DNA of 64,000 nucleotides, taken from positions 128,242,024 through 128,306,023 of the forward strand of contig NW_020312785.1 of NCBI RefSeq assembly GCF_003265705.1. The letters run 5' to 3'. Positions 19,895-31,459 of the stretch are shown piece by piece. Both the position numbers and the translations under genes were made by a program. The DNA comes from Callorhinus ursinus. Its lineage: Eukaryota > Chordata > Mammalia > Carnivora > Otariidae. Each line of letters opens with the position of its first letter. Position 1 is the first letter of the stretch. Below the pieces are notes generated by a model. That model saw only the letters and a list, made by a program, of their open reading frames with translations, was not told the origin of the DNA and did not search any database.

Positions 19895-21696
19895 GAGGAG
19901 GAGCAAGATGGCAGAGGAGTAGGAGACCTATATTTCGTCTGGTCCCAGGAACTCAGGTAGATAGCTATCAAACCATTCTGAACACATACGAACTCAACAG
20001 GAAATCGAAGAAAAGAATAGCAGCAACTCTCTGAACAGAAAAGCAACAACTTTCTGGAAGGCAGGACGTGGGGAGAAGTGAATCCGAGGAGATATTTGGG
20101 AAGATAGATGGTAAGGGAGGGGGCTTCCGTCAGCTGCTACCCCCAAGTGATAGAGCAGCAGAACACAAAATCAGAAACTTTAGAAGTCGGCTCTGCTGAG
20201 GGACGTCGCTCCCGTGGCTAAGCTGGGGGTGGAACCCTCGCTGGGACAGTGTAGTCTCAGGACCCTCGGGGTCACAGAAAGACCGGGGCTACCTGAGTGC
20301 ACCAGAGCTCCCAGGTATTGGAGTGGGGAAGCCGACTGCAGAGACGGAGCCGAGAAGTGGGCTCTCAGCTTGGGGTTGCCATAAACTGTGATCCGTGGCA
20401 CAATTGATCCACTGCTCTTCCAGCAAGGACCCAACAAGAGGCAGATCAGAGAGACTCCCCTTCCTCCCCTGGGAGGAGCAGCTTGGGAGCGCACCGCGGG
20501 GGTCTGCTGGGTTTGAAGACTCCACACGGGGTCGTGTACCAGAGACAGAAATGCTCGGTCACAGGCCTGGTGAGCACGGAGTGCAGCTGGAGACCGGGGA
20601 GACAGGAGTGACTGACTGCTTTTCTCTGGGGGCTCACTGAGGAGTGGGGCCCCAAGTTCTCCTCTCCTCTGGGGCGGAGACTGGGAGGCCACCATTTTCA
20701 CTCTCCTCCTCCAAAGCTATACGGAAAGCTTGCAGGGAACAAACACTCCCAAGAGCAAATCCAAGCAGATTACTTAGCCCAGACCCAGCAAGGACAGGGT
20801 AATTCTGCCTCCCACAAAAACATTTGGGAACCACGGCAACAGGCCCCTCCCCCAGAAGATCAACAAGAACAGCCAGCCAAGACCAAGTTTACTGATCAAT
20901 GAGAATGGCAGAGCTCCAGTGCTAGGGGAATACTGCACATAGAACTCATGGCTTTTTTACCATGATTCTCTAGTCTTGCAAAGTTAATTTTTTTTAAGTT
21001 TTTTTTTTGAATTTTTCTTTTTCCCTTTTTCAACCAACATCTTATCAATCCCTTGTTTAAAAAATTTTTTTCTTTTTCATTTTTAGAGTCATATTCTACC
21101 CCTTCATAGTATTTAACCTTATTTTTGGTATGTGTATATATATATAAGTTGTTCTCTCTTTAAAATTTTGGATACAGGTTCTTCTAACAGATCAAAATAT
21201 AACCTAAATCTCTAGTGTATGGCTTTGTACTAGTCTCCTCCCTGATCACATTCTCCCCCCGTGTTTTTTTTAATCCTCTTCTTTCTTTTTTCAACCAACA
21301 TTTATCTTATCAATTCCATTTATACACTCTTTTATAATTCCATCGTTACACTCATATTCCATCCTTTCATCGTATTTACCCTTATTTTTGTATATATATG
21401 TTTTTCCTTCTTTAAAAATTTGGGAGGCACTTTCTTCTAACAGACCAAAATACACCCAAAATCTAGTATGTGGCATTGATCTATGTACCAGCCTGATCAT
21501 ATTTGATCATATTCTGTTTTTTGTTTGTTTATTTGTTTTTATCTTTTTCTTTTTCTTTTTTTTTTCTTTTTTCTTTCTTTCCCTTTCTTTTCCCCCGGTT
21601 TCAGGTCACTTGATTTGTTTAGTGTATATTTTTCTGGGGTCATTGTTACCCTGTTAGCATTTTGCTCTCTCATTCATCTATTCTCCTCTGGACAAA
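19895..21696 (+). promoter_or_regulatory. L1-B 5' UTR (internal promoter region)
   Basis: By family knowledge the L1 5' UTR contains the internal promoter. Here it has a GC-rich first half (about 20040-20880) and a T-rich second half (20950-21600) that ends in a pyrimidine tract. It is longer than that of L1-C (about 0.9 kb). No ORF in it has recognisable protein content on the plus strand. Confidence 0.7.
21541..21605 (+). promoter_or_regulatory. Splice-acceptor-like site in the L1-B 5' UTR
   Basis: A long T/C tract (21541-21600) ends CCCCCGGTTTCAG at 21604, followed by GTCACTTGATTTG. The equivalent GTC..TTGATTTG of L1-D is joined directly to sequence 1.5 kb upstream, as expected if this AG is used as a 3' splice site. 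Confidence 0.6.
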
Positions 21697-22593
21697 ATGA
21701 CAAGACTTAAAAAATGACCTCAAAAAAAAGAACGAGAGGCAGTACCGACTGCCAGGGACCTAATCAATATGGACATTAGTAAGATGTTGAAACTAGAGTT
21801 TAGAATGACGATTGTAAAGATACTAGCTGGGCTTGAAAAAAGCATGGAAGATATTAGAGAAACCCTTTCTGGAGAAATAAAAGAACTAAAAACTAACCAA
21901 GTCAAAAACAAAAAGGCTATCAATGAGGTACAATAAAAAATGGAGGCTCTAACTGCTAGGATAAATGAGGCAGAAGAGAGAATTAATGATATAGAAGACC
22001 AAATGATGGAGACTAAAGAAGCTGAGAAAAACAGAGAAACAACTACTGGATCATGAGGGCAGAATTCAAGAGATAAGATAATTCACCATAAGGTGAAACA
22101 ATATTAGAATAATTGGGATCCCAGAAGAAGAAGAAAGAGAGAGAGGGGCAGAAGGTATATTGGAGCAAAATATAGCAGAGAACTTCCCTAGTCTGGGGAA
22201 AGAAACAGGCACCAAAATCCAGAAGCACAGAGAACCCCCCTCAAAATCAATAAAAATAGGTCAACACCCTGACATCTAATAGTAAACCTTACAAGTCTCA
22301 GAGACAAAGAGAAAATCCTGAAAGCAGCTCGGGAGAAGAGATCTGTAACCTACAATGGCAGAAACATTAGATTGGCAACAGACCTATCCACAGAGACCCG
22401 GCAGGCCAGAAAGGACTGGCATGATATATTCAGAGCACTAAATGAGAAAAATATGCAGCCAAGAATACTATATCCAGTTAGGCTGCCATTGAAAATAGAA
22501 GGAGAGATAAAAAGGTTCCAGGACAAACAAAAACTAAAGGAATTTGCAAACACGAAACCAGCCCTCCAAGAAATATTGAAAGGGGTCCTCTAA
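21697..22593 (+). pseudogene. L1-B ORF1 remnant
   Basis: ORF1p is the L1 RNA-binding trimeric chaperone (coiled coil, RRM, C-terminal domain). The ATG at 21697 meets a stop after six codons. The coiled-coil region remains readable out of frame (SKMLKLEFRMTIVKILAGLE around 21778). The C-terminal domain is open at 22372-22593 (DLSTETRQARKDWHDIFRAL, ending ILKGVL). Multiple breaks make it non-functional. Confidence 0.9.
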
Positions 22594-22978
22594 GCAAAGA
22601 GAGAGCTTAAAAGTAACATAGACCAGAAAGGAACACAGACAATATACAGTAACAGTCACCTTATAGGCAATACGATGGCACTAAATTCATATCCTTCAAT
22701 AGTTACCCTGAATGTAAATGGGCTAAATGCCCTAATCAAAAGACACAGGGTACCAGAATGGATAAAAAAACAAGACCCATCGATATGCTGTCTGCAAGAG
22801 ACTCATTTTAGATCCAAAGACACCCAGATTGAAAGTGAGGGGGTGGAAAACCATTTACTGCACTAATGGATATCAAAAGAAAGCTGGGGTGGCAATCCTT
22901 ATATCAGACAAATTAGATTTTAAACCAAAGACTATATAAGAGATGAGGAAGGACACTATAACATAATGAAAGGGTCTA

Positions 22979-23192
22979 CGAACCATGAGAGATGATTGAC
23001 TCTGAAAAACAAACTGAGGGTTCTAGAGAGGAGGGGGGCTCAGGGGATGGGTTAGCCTGGTGATGGGTATTAAAGAGAGCATGTTCTGCATGGAGCATTG
23101 GGTGTTACACGCAAACAATGAATCATGGAACACTACATCAAAAACTAATGATGTAATGTATGGTGATTAAAATAACATAATAATAAAAAAAA
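22979..23192 (+). mobile_element. Short L1 3' end nested in L1-B ORF2
   Basis: It contains only the last 214 bp of an L1 (ACCATGAGAGATGATTGACT to AACATAATAATAAAAAAAA). The perfect 16-bp duplication ATAATGAAAGGGTCTA lies at 22963-22978 and 23193-23208. Removing the insert and one duplicate rejoins the host ORF2. Confidence 0.95.
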
Positions 23193-26100
23193 ATAATGAA
23201 AGGGTCTATCCAACAAGAAGATCTAACAATTATAAATATCTATGCCCCCAACATGGGAGCAGTCAATTATATAAGCCAGTTAATAACAAAAACAAAGAAA
23301 CACATAGACAAAAATACAATAATAGTGGGGGACTTCAACACCCCCCTCACTGAAATGGACAGATCATCTAAGCAAAAGATCAACAAGGAAATAAAGACTT
23401 TAAATGACACACTGGAACAAATGGACTTCACAGATATATTCAGAACATTCCATCCCAAAGCAACAGAATACACATTCTTCTCTAGTGCCCATGGAACATT
23501 CTCCAGAAGAAATCACATCCTAGGTCACAAATTAGGTCTCAACGGGTACCAAAAGATTGGGATCATTCCCTGCATATTTTCAGACCACAATGCTTTGAAA
23601 TTAGAACTCAATCACAAGAGGAAAGTCGGAAAGAACTCAAGCACATGGAGGCTAAAGAGCATCCTACTAAAGAATGAATGGGTCAACCAGGAAATTAAAG
23701 AAGAATTTAAAAAATTCATGGAAACAAATGAAAATGAAATCACAACAGTACAAAATCTTTGGGATGCAACAAAGGCAGTCTTAAGAGGAAAGTATATAAC
23801 AATACAAGCCTTTCTCAAGAAACAAGAAAAGTCTCAAATACACAACCTAACCCTACACATAAAGGAGCTGGAGAGAGAACAGCAAATAAAGCCTAAACCC
23901 AGCAGGAGAAGAGAAATAATAAAGATCAGAGCAGAAATCTATGACATAGAAACCAAAGAACAGTAGAAAAGATCAACAAAACTAGGAGCTGGTTCATTGA
24001 AAGAATTAATAAGATTGATAAACCCCTGGACAGACTTATCCAAAAGAAAAGAGAAAGGACCCAAATAAACAAAATCATGAATGAAAGAGGAGAGATCACA
24101 ACCAACACTGAAGAAATACAAACAATTATAAGAACATATTATGAGCAACTATAGGCCAGCAAATTAGATAATCTGGAAGAAATGGATGCATTCCCAGAGA
24201 TGTATCAACTACCAAAACTAAACCAGGAAGAAATAGAAAACCTGAACATACCTATAACCACTAAGGAAATTGAAGCAGTCATCAAAAATCTCCCAAGAAA
24301 CAAAAGCCCAGGGCCAGATGGCTTCCCAGGGGAATTCTACTAAACATTTAAAGAAGAATTAATCCCTATTCTTCTGAAACTGTTCCAAAAAATAGAAATG
24401 GAAGGAAAACTTCCAAACTTGTGTTATGAGACCACCATTACCTTGATCCCAAAAGCAGACAAACACCCCATCAAAAAGGAGAATTACAGACCAGTATCCT
24501 TGATGAACATGGATGCAAAAATTCTCAGCAAAATACTAGCCAATAGGATCCAACAGTACATTAAAAGGATTATTCACCACGACCAAGTGGGATTTATCCC
24601 TGGGCTGCAAGGTTGGTTCAACAACCACAAATCAATCAACGTGATACAATACATTAATAAAAGAAAGAACAGGAACCATATGATCCTCTCAATAGATGCA
24701 GAAAAAGCATTTGACAAAGTACAGCATCCTTTCTTGATCAAAACTCTTCAGAGTATAGGGATAGAGGGTACATACCTCGATATCATAAAAGCCATCTATG
24801 AAAAACACATTTCCCCCATTCTCAATGGGGGAAAAACTGAGAGCTTTCCCCCTAAGGTCAGGAACACGGCAGGGAAGTCCACTATCACCACTGCTATTCA
24901 ACATAGTATTAGAAGTCCTAGCCACAGCAATCAGACAACAAAAAGAAATCAAAGGCATCCAAATCGGCAAAGAGGAAGTCAAACTCTCATTCTTTCCTGA
25001 TGATATCATACTTTATGTGGAAAACCCAAAAGACTCCACCCCAAAACTGCTAGAACTCATACAGGAATTCAGTAAAGTGGCAGGATATAAAATCAATGCA
25101 TACAAATCAGTGGCATTCCTATACACCAACAACAAAACAGAAGAAAGAGAATTAAGGAGTTAATCCCATTTACAATTGCACCCAAAACCATAGGATACCT
25201 AGGAATAAATCTAACCAACGAGGCAAAGGATCTGTACTCAGAAAACTATAAAATACTCATGAAAGAAATTGAGGAAGACACAAAAAAATGGAAAAACGTT
25301 CCATGCTCATGGATTGGAAGAACAAATATTGTGAAAATGTCAATTCTACCTAGAGCAATCTACACATTCAATGCAACCCCTATCAAAATACCATCAACGT
25401 TTTTGAAGAAATGGAGCAAATAATCCTAAAATCTGTATGGAACCAGAAAAGACCCTGAATAGCCAGAGGAATGTTGAAAAAGAAAAGCAAAGCTGGTGGC
25501 ATCACAATTCCGGACTTCAAGCTCTATTACAAAGCTGTCATCATCAAGACAGTATGGTACTGGCACAAAAACAGACATATAGATCAGTGGAACAGAATAG
25601 AGAGCCCAGAAATAAGGGAAGTAAGGGCAAAAATGAACTATTGGGATTCCATCAAGATAAAAAGCTTTTGCACAGCAAAAGAAACAGCCAACAAAACCAA
25701 AAGACAACCAACAGAATGGGAGAAGATATTTGCAAATGACATATCAGATAAAGGGCTGGTATCTGAAATCAATAAGGTACTTATCAAACTCAACACCCAA
25801 AGAACAAATGATCCAATCAAGAAATGGGCAGAAGACATGAACAGACATTTTTCCAAAGAAGACATCCAAATGGCCAACAGACACATGAAAAAGTGCTCAA
25901 CATCGCTTGGCATCAGGGAAATCCAGATCAAAGCCTCAATGAGATACCGCCTCACACCAGTTAGAATGGCTAAAATTAACAAGTCAGGAAATGACAGATG
26001 TTGGCAGGGATGTGGATTAAGGGGAATCCTCCTACACTGTTGATGGGAATACAAGCTGGGGCAGCCACTCTGGAAAAGAGTATGGAGGTTCCTCAAAAAG

Positions 26101-26286
26101 TTGAAAATAGAGCTATCATACCTCCAGCAATTGCACTACTGGGTATTTACCCCAAAGATACAAACGTAGGGATCCGAAGGGGTATGCGCACCCTGAAGTT
26201 TGTAGCAGCAATGTCCACAATAGCCAATCTATGGAAAGAGCCAAGATGTCCATCTACAAATGAATGGATAAAGAAGATGTGATATG

Positions 26287-26288
<2 letters not shown>

Positions 26289-26331
<43 letters not shown>
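26289..26331. repeat. (CA)n microsatellite in the L1-B 3' region
   Basis: About 21 CA units between TGTGATATGTATA and CAATGGAATATTAGG, exactly where other L1 copies have a TATATATACA stretch. Confidence 0.95.
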
Positions 26332-26334
<3 letters not shown>

Positions 26335-26644
26335 GGAATATTAGGCAGCCATCAAAAGGAATGAAATCTTGCCATTTGCAATGACGTGGATGGAACTGGA
26401 GGGTATGATGCTGAGCAAAATAAGTCAATTTGAGAAAGACATGTATCAAATGACCTCACTGATATGAAGAATTCTTAATCTCAGGAAACAAACTGAGGGT
26501 TGCTGGAGTGGTGGGGGTGAGAGGGATGGGGTGGCTGGGTGACAGACATTGGGGAGGGTATGTGCTATGGTGAGCACTGTGAATTGTGTAAGACTGATGA
26601 ATCACAGACCTGTACCTCTGAAACAAATAATACATTATATGTAG

Positions 26645-26692
26645 AAGAAAAAGAAGAAGAAGAAGAAGGAGAAGGAGAAGAAGAAGAAGATT
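26645..26692. repeat. (GAA)n/A-rich tail of L1-B
   Basis: A run of GAA and GGA triplets directly follows the L1 3' terminal word AAATAATACATTATATGTAG. It is best read as the decayed A-rich tail of the first 3' end. Confidence 0.8.
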
Positions 26693-26943
26693 TCAGGAAG
26701 GGAAAAATGAAGGGGTGGAAATCGGAAGGGGATACGAACCATGAGAGACTATGGACTCTGAAAAACAAACTGAGGGTTCTAGATGGGAGGGGGGTGGGGG
26801 GATGGGTTAGCCTGGTGATGGGTATTAAAGAGGGCACATACTGCATGGAGCACTGGGTGTTATACACAAACAATGAATCATGGAACACTACATCAAAAAC
26901 TAATGATGTAATGTATGGTGATTAATATAACATAAAAAAGTAA
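26693..26943 (+). mobile_element. Second L1 3' UTR appended to L1-B
   Basis: It runs from GAAGGGAAAAATGAAGGGG to TGATTAATATAACATAAAAAAG and is a different 3' UTR type from the one just upstream. The outer L1-B target duplication lies after this segment rather than before it, so it is either a 3'-transduced piece or a nested insertion into the A-rich tail. Confidence 0.85.
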
Positions 26944-26957
26944 AGATGAGGAAATTG

Positions 26958-27020
26958 AGCCCTGGCCAAAAACAATTAAATGATTTGCAACATAAATGTT
27001 TCACAAGGGGGTAGAACACC
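26958..27020 (-). repeat. MIR fragment split by L1-B (right part)
   Basis: AGCCCTGGCC..AACAATTAAATGATTTGC continues the reverse-strand MIR (GAGG..AGAGGTTAAGTGACTTGC) interrupted at 19880. Confidence 0.45.
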
Positions 27021-30000
27021 ATTTGGGGGATTGAAACTCACTGCAAGGATTCTAAATGGTTTCTGACATTTCTAACTCACTAGAACTACCACCTACAAGT
27101 TCTTAACTGCCGCCTTAACAAGATCTTTGTTAGCTCACTAATATGAATGATGCCTTTCATTGCCTGACAACCTATAATGTGAGAGGGGAGCTGAACTGAA
27201 ATTAATTATCTCCTCCAATGGAAGAGTTTGCTGCCTTGTCATTCCCACTAGGAATTAAGTATTCTGAGTCAAACGGAGACTGCCAGAAAGAAGTTAGTCC
27301 CAGAATTTTTCATCTTCTTCCTTTGCAAACAGAATCCAGAGTGCCCCCCTGTGTATGAAGTGGAAATAAATGCCCACTGTTGCCCTTATTACCAAGGTGA
27401 ATTTATGTATGAGTGTTTACTTTTTCTGACAAAATATTTATTTTTGGTGACAGTTGTTAAGCACAAATATTATTTTATAAATTGTCATACTGTTGGCATC
27501 ACTATTTACAATTCAAAGCTATATGTTATTTATAGTTGGATTGGGGGAATCTTAGAAATAGGGAATAGTCCAAAACACAAGCTTCATTTTATTCTAAACA
27601 AAAATTAAAGACCCAAATATCTAAATGATATTCACATCTTATAAATAATTATAATTTGAGATTTAAAAATGTTAACAGAATGTTCACACACTTGAAAACA
27701 AATTATAATGTTTATAAACCCTCCCCCGTGGATGTCAAAAATTTCCTCTCATCAGGGCTTTTATTTAATTTGCCTTAGGTAACTCCCTTCTGCAGTAAAG
27801 AGAACCCCCGAGTTTGGTCATTTTTTCCATGAGCCTTATAAACTTTTCTATTATCAGAGGGATTGTCAGACAAACTCCATAACAACAACCTGCAAAGGAC
27901 TCCATTTGCTTATCAATGAAGGTTTGATTAAGGTTAGGCTATTCAGCAGAACTTGCAAGCAACTCCTATGTAAAGGTTCAGGTTATTAAAATATTTTATT
28001 CATTTACCTCCTGGGTAAGCCATCCATCACATTTCTAAAATTACAACTTCAGAAGACTAAGAGCACCAGTGACAAAATGTGTTTTTCAGCAGAAATATTA
28101 ATAATCATATTTTTACAGTTGAGCAATTAGATTTAATTTTGGAGAGTAAATTGTCTGATTTTGTGCAGAGAACTTACTTTGAGTTACTTATGTATTCCTA
28201 CATTCTCATCTATTTGTTGTGTTCTAGTGTCCTCCAATGGATGTTCTCGATAGTACTGGTATTACAGAATCTATTGAATTTGAGAATCACCAGGAGGCTG
28301 GATGGTACATGAGCTTTATCAGCAAACAATTCCTGAAAGAAACCCAGTTCTCCCAGTCTCAGGCAAAATCAACTAACACTTGTGGCACATCCAAAAATCA
28401 TACTCCTTTATAGACTATGAGTTCTAGAGTCATTGAGGTTAAATGCTATAATTTCCCTTTTCTTCTTATCTTATTGAATAATCTTGAAAATGATGGACCT
28501 GTATATATGAAAGTGGTTGTCAAAATGTAGAAAGTATGATTTAGTGGCTAGAGTTTAGAAGTATGTGGTGCAGAGTTAAATTCTGGATGTCAAGTAAGAT
28601 ATAATTAACATTCTTTTATTAGCCTAGAGAATAACAGGAAGTATTCTAGAACACATGAAGTTTGATTCTAAAGCAGTTTGTTATGCAAAATAAGAAAAAA
28701 TAAAGAAACAATAATATTACTTAACATCAATAAATAGGTCAGTCTGAAATACTGAGAAGTCTGAATCCAAACATATAATTTAAAGAATAGTGCTTTTGTA
28801 TTTTCATGGCCACAATTACAATGTAGTTTCAATAGATAGCCCAAATAATTATAATAAAACCCAGGGCTATTCTTGTAAGTTGATTGTGTCCAGGGGTATT
28901 TAGCAACAACATGGCCCAAATTTTCTTATTTCCATTTTAAATAATCTCCCCTATTCCCACAACAGGTGTTGGATCTTATAGTAGATCAGGTATCCCAGTT
29001 TTGATCCAGAAAATATTGTGACTCAAACTGTGGGTGGAAGGAAGGAGATACGTGAATCTATTGGATATATATGATTAACTCCTTGGGAAAATAAGAATGT
29101 GGGCTATGCCCTGCTTCCCCACAGTGCTAAATGACAGCTAAAATATGATGCTTTCTGATATTTTCAGGATGTAATTACTGGAGCATTTAAAATAACTATA
29201 TAGCACTATTACTGTCTGTAGGGACAATATTATAGGTGTGATTCTCTCACTTAGCCATCTATTTCACTGGAATTTCAAAGATCTGCTGTTGTGTCTGCAA
29301 AATACAAGGTCTGAAAAGGTCCTGAGCATTAAATGGCAGTCAGATATATCAATAAAATGATGAATCATAGTCCTCAAGGAACTCCAGCAATTAGATGTTA
29401 ATTTCAGATTAATATGATTATATCCTGAGTTGAAATAAAATCATACCTGTGGCACATCTTAAAAGTAAGAAATAACTCCTGTAAGTTGAATGCAAATGTG
29501 AAAGTATATGGACTTGCATGTACCTTCCTGGGGGAACCTGATTATAGCTCTGAATACAGTGCTGTGAGTCCACCGAGCAGTTCCATCAAGAAGACAGTAG
29601 ATCACCTGTCAGTTCCTTCTATGAGGTTTATTGACAGACATAAACTATAGAGCACAGAAGAGCACAGGCAGGTACTACATGCATGCACGTGGGCACATGT
29701 GGGTGAATATGAATATGGAAATGGCTGTATCAATAACCACTGGAGACCCACAGAACCTAGCATCTCCTGAGAGAAAATCCACCAAGTTTTTGAGAGTGTG
29801 TGTGAAATAATTAGTAGAAATAAAAGAATAACTGATATTTCCTAAATGTACTGTACCTATATCTGTGGTACCCAGCACAGATCCAGAGCCACTTGCATGC
29901 AGAATCACTCCAGCTTTAGGTGACCTACAGGCAGCACTTGAGCTCCCAAATGTTCTGGTGTAACTCTTGCCCACTCAGGCATTTTCATTTGCAACTGTGC

Positions 30001-30559
30001 TCTTCTGATAAGATTCTGGATGTCCAGAAGCTTTTAACTTTTGGAGAATATAGCTGATCTCTCTGCTAAGTATCCTGACTACATGGACTTCTTTATCTAT
30101 CCTTTAGATAAATAAATCTGGTTTCACTCATCTATGAGCTGTCTCTGATTCTCCATCAATCTAAATCTAGTATTTTCATTTGTCAATGCAATGATCACAT
30201 AGTAATTTAAGTAAAGTTAAAACCTACATATAGGTTTCATTATGAAATTTCTTATAATGAATATACTATCTCCTGTGATGATCACATTCACTCTGGTAAT
30301 TCAATAATCACACGTTTCAGAAAAACCATAGCCCCAAAAAGCCAACTAGTCATAAGACATTTCAGAGTGAATATCCTGGTAGCATGACCACCTGTCTCAT
30401 TCTGGAGTCTAGGCTGTAGGTTTCCCCAGGGTATGTTCTTTTCATGGAAATGGAAAAAGCTCAAAAAGGCAAATCCAACCATGCAAGGAAACCCATTGGC
30501 CAAGCAAGTTATTTGGTCAAGCCCAAAGTCAAGAGGTAAAGAAATATATTCTGCCCATC
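27021..30559. other. Unassigned, repeat-poor sequence
   Basis: About 3.5 kb is free of SINEs and young L1s. I recognise no gene, RNA or clear repeat. ORFs of 70-103 codons (for example 27351-27608, 28079-28312, 29675-29974) show no domain, signal peptide or family features. A possible MIR head lies near 28540-28590. It may be single-copy DNA. Confidence 0.45.
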
Positions 30560-31459
30560 ATGAAGTGATGGTAAGAGGGGGGAGGAAAAGATGGCAGAGG
30601 AGTAGGGGACCCTATTCCAACTGGTCCCCTGAATTGAGCTGGATATCTACCAGACCACTCTGAACACCCATGAAATCAGCCTGAGATGTAAGAAGATATA
30701 TCTGGATCTCCACAAACAGAATATCGCAGGTGGTTGGTTTCAAGGTATGAAGCAGGGAATTGTGATTCCACGGGCACATAATGGAAGATAAATGGAAGGG
30801 AGAGGGAGCTGTGGGAATCCTGCACTGCCAGTGAGCAAAAGCCTCCTGCGCTGGGGACAGGGCACAGACTCGCAGACCGGTAGCGGCAGGGAAAGGACTT
30901 TAGGGTAGCTACTGCCTGACTGAAACCCAGAGTGGTGGGGCCACAAGTGTGAACTGGGGGCAGCTGGTAGTATTAGAAGCACCAAGGGCAGAGACGTGCC
31001 CCCTAGCCCTGACCTGGAGATGAGAACTTGGAGCCCTGCCGAGGGGCACACAACCCAGGACCCTGCAGTTTATAGAAGCACAGACAGAAACTGAGATAGT
31101 ATGGCCTGGAGAGCTCACTGAAGAACAAACTGCGATCTCTGCTCTGAGGCAGAGGGTTGGAAACTATCTATTCTGCTCTGACTCTTGGAAGAGACGCAAA
31201 AACCACCAGGGAAAGCCTCCAGAGAACAAAAGCCCCCCAAAAATGGTTTTCACTGAGCCCATCCCCCCCCACAGAGGGGCAGGGCAACTCTGCCCAAACA
31301 GGGTTGCCTGAGTAACAGCGCGGCAGGCCTCTCCCCCAGAAGACAGGCTGGGAGAACAAGAGGCCAGCAACCTAAGTTCCCTATAAAACAGGTGCATCTT
31401 GCTTGGGTTGTGGTCAATAATTTGGACTCTGTACATTCCCTCCACCACCCCTCAACAGA

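Larger units (their letters stand above)
22675..26467 (+). pseudogene. L1-B ORF2 remnant (endonuclease and reverse transcriptase)
   Basis: ORF2p cuts target DNA and copies RNA. Visible pieces are: endonuclease start (LNVNGLNALI, CLQETHF) at 22675-22866, the endonuclease rest (VGDFNTPLTEMDRSSKQ; SDHNALKLEL) at 23196-23966, RT ([15 protein letters not shown]) at 24398-25000, [12 protein letters not shown] near 24998, and the C-terminal region at 25471-26043. The active-site Asp pair is present, but the Ala of FADD is Pro. Frameshifts, stops, a 214-bp L1 insertion and an internal deletion break it. The expected stop is TGA at 26465-26467. Confidence 0.9.
19895..26943 (+). mobile_element. L1-B: full-length L1 with long 5' UTR, all ORFs broken
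   Basis: It starts GAGGAGGAGCAAGATGGCAG and includes a 1.8-kb 5' UTR, ORF1, ORF2 and a 3' UTR. The 14-bp duplication AGATGAAGAAATTG (19881-19894) recurs with one change at 26944-26957. It carries a nested L1 3' fragment at 22979-23192, an internal deletion of about 290 bp in ORF2 near 25612 relative to L1-D, a CA microsatellite and a second L1 3' UTR at the end. It cannot be autonomous. Its sequence is close to that of L1-D, so both belong to one lineage. Confidence 0.95.

Noticed and set aside
23196..23966. 256-codon ORF with nuclease-like content
   Set aside because: It is the C-terminal endonuclease domain of L1-B ORF2, cut off from its start by a frameshift and a nested L1.
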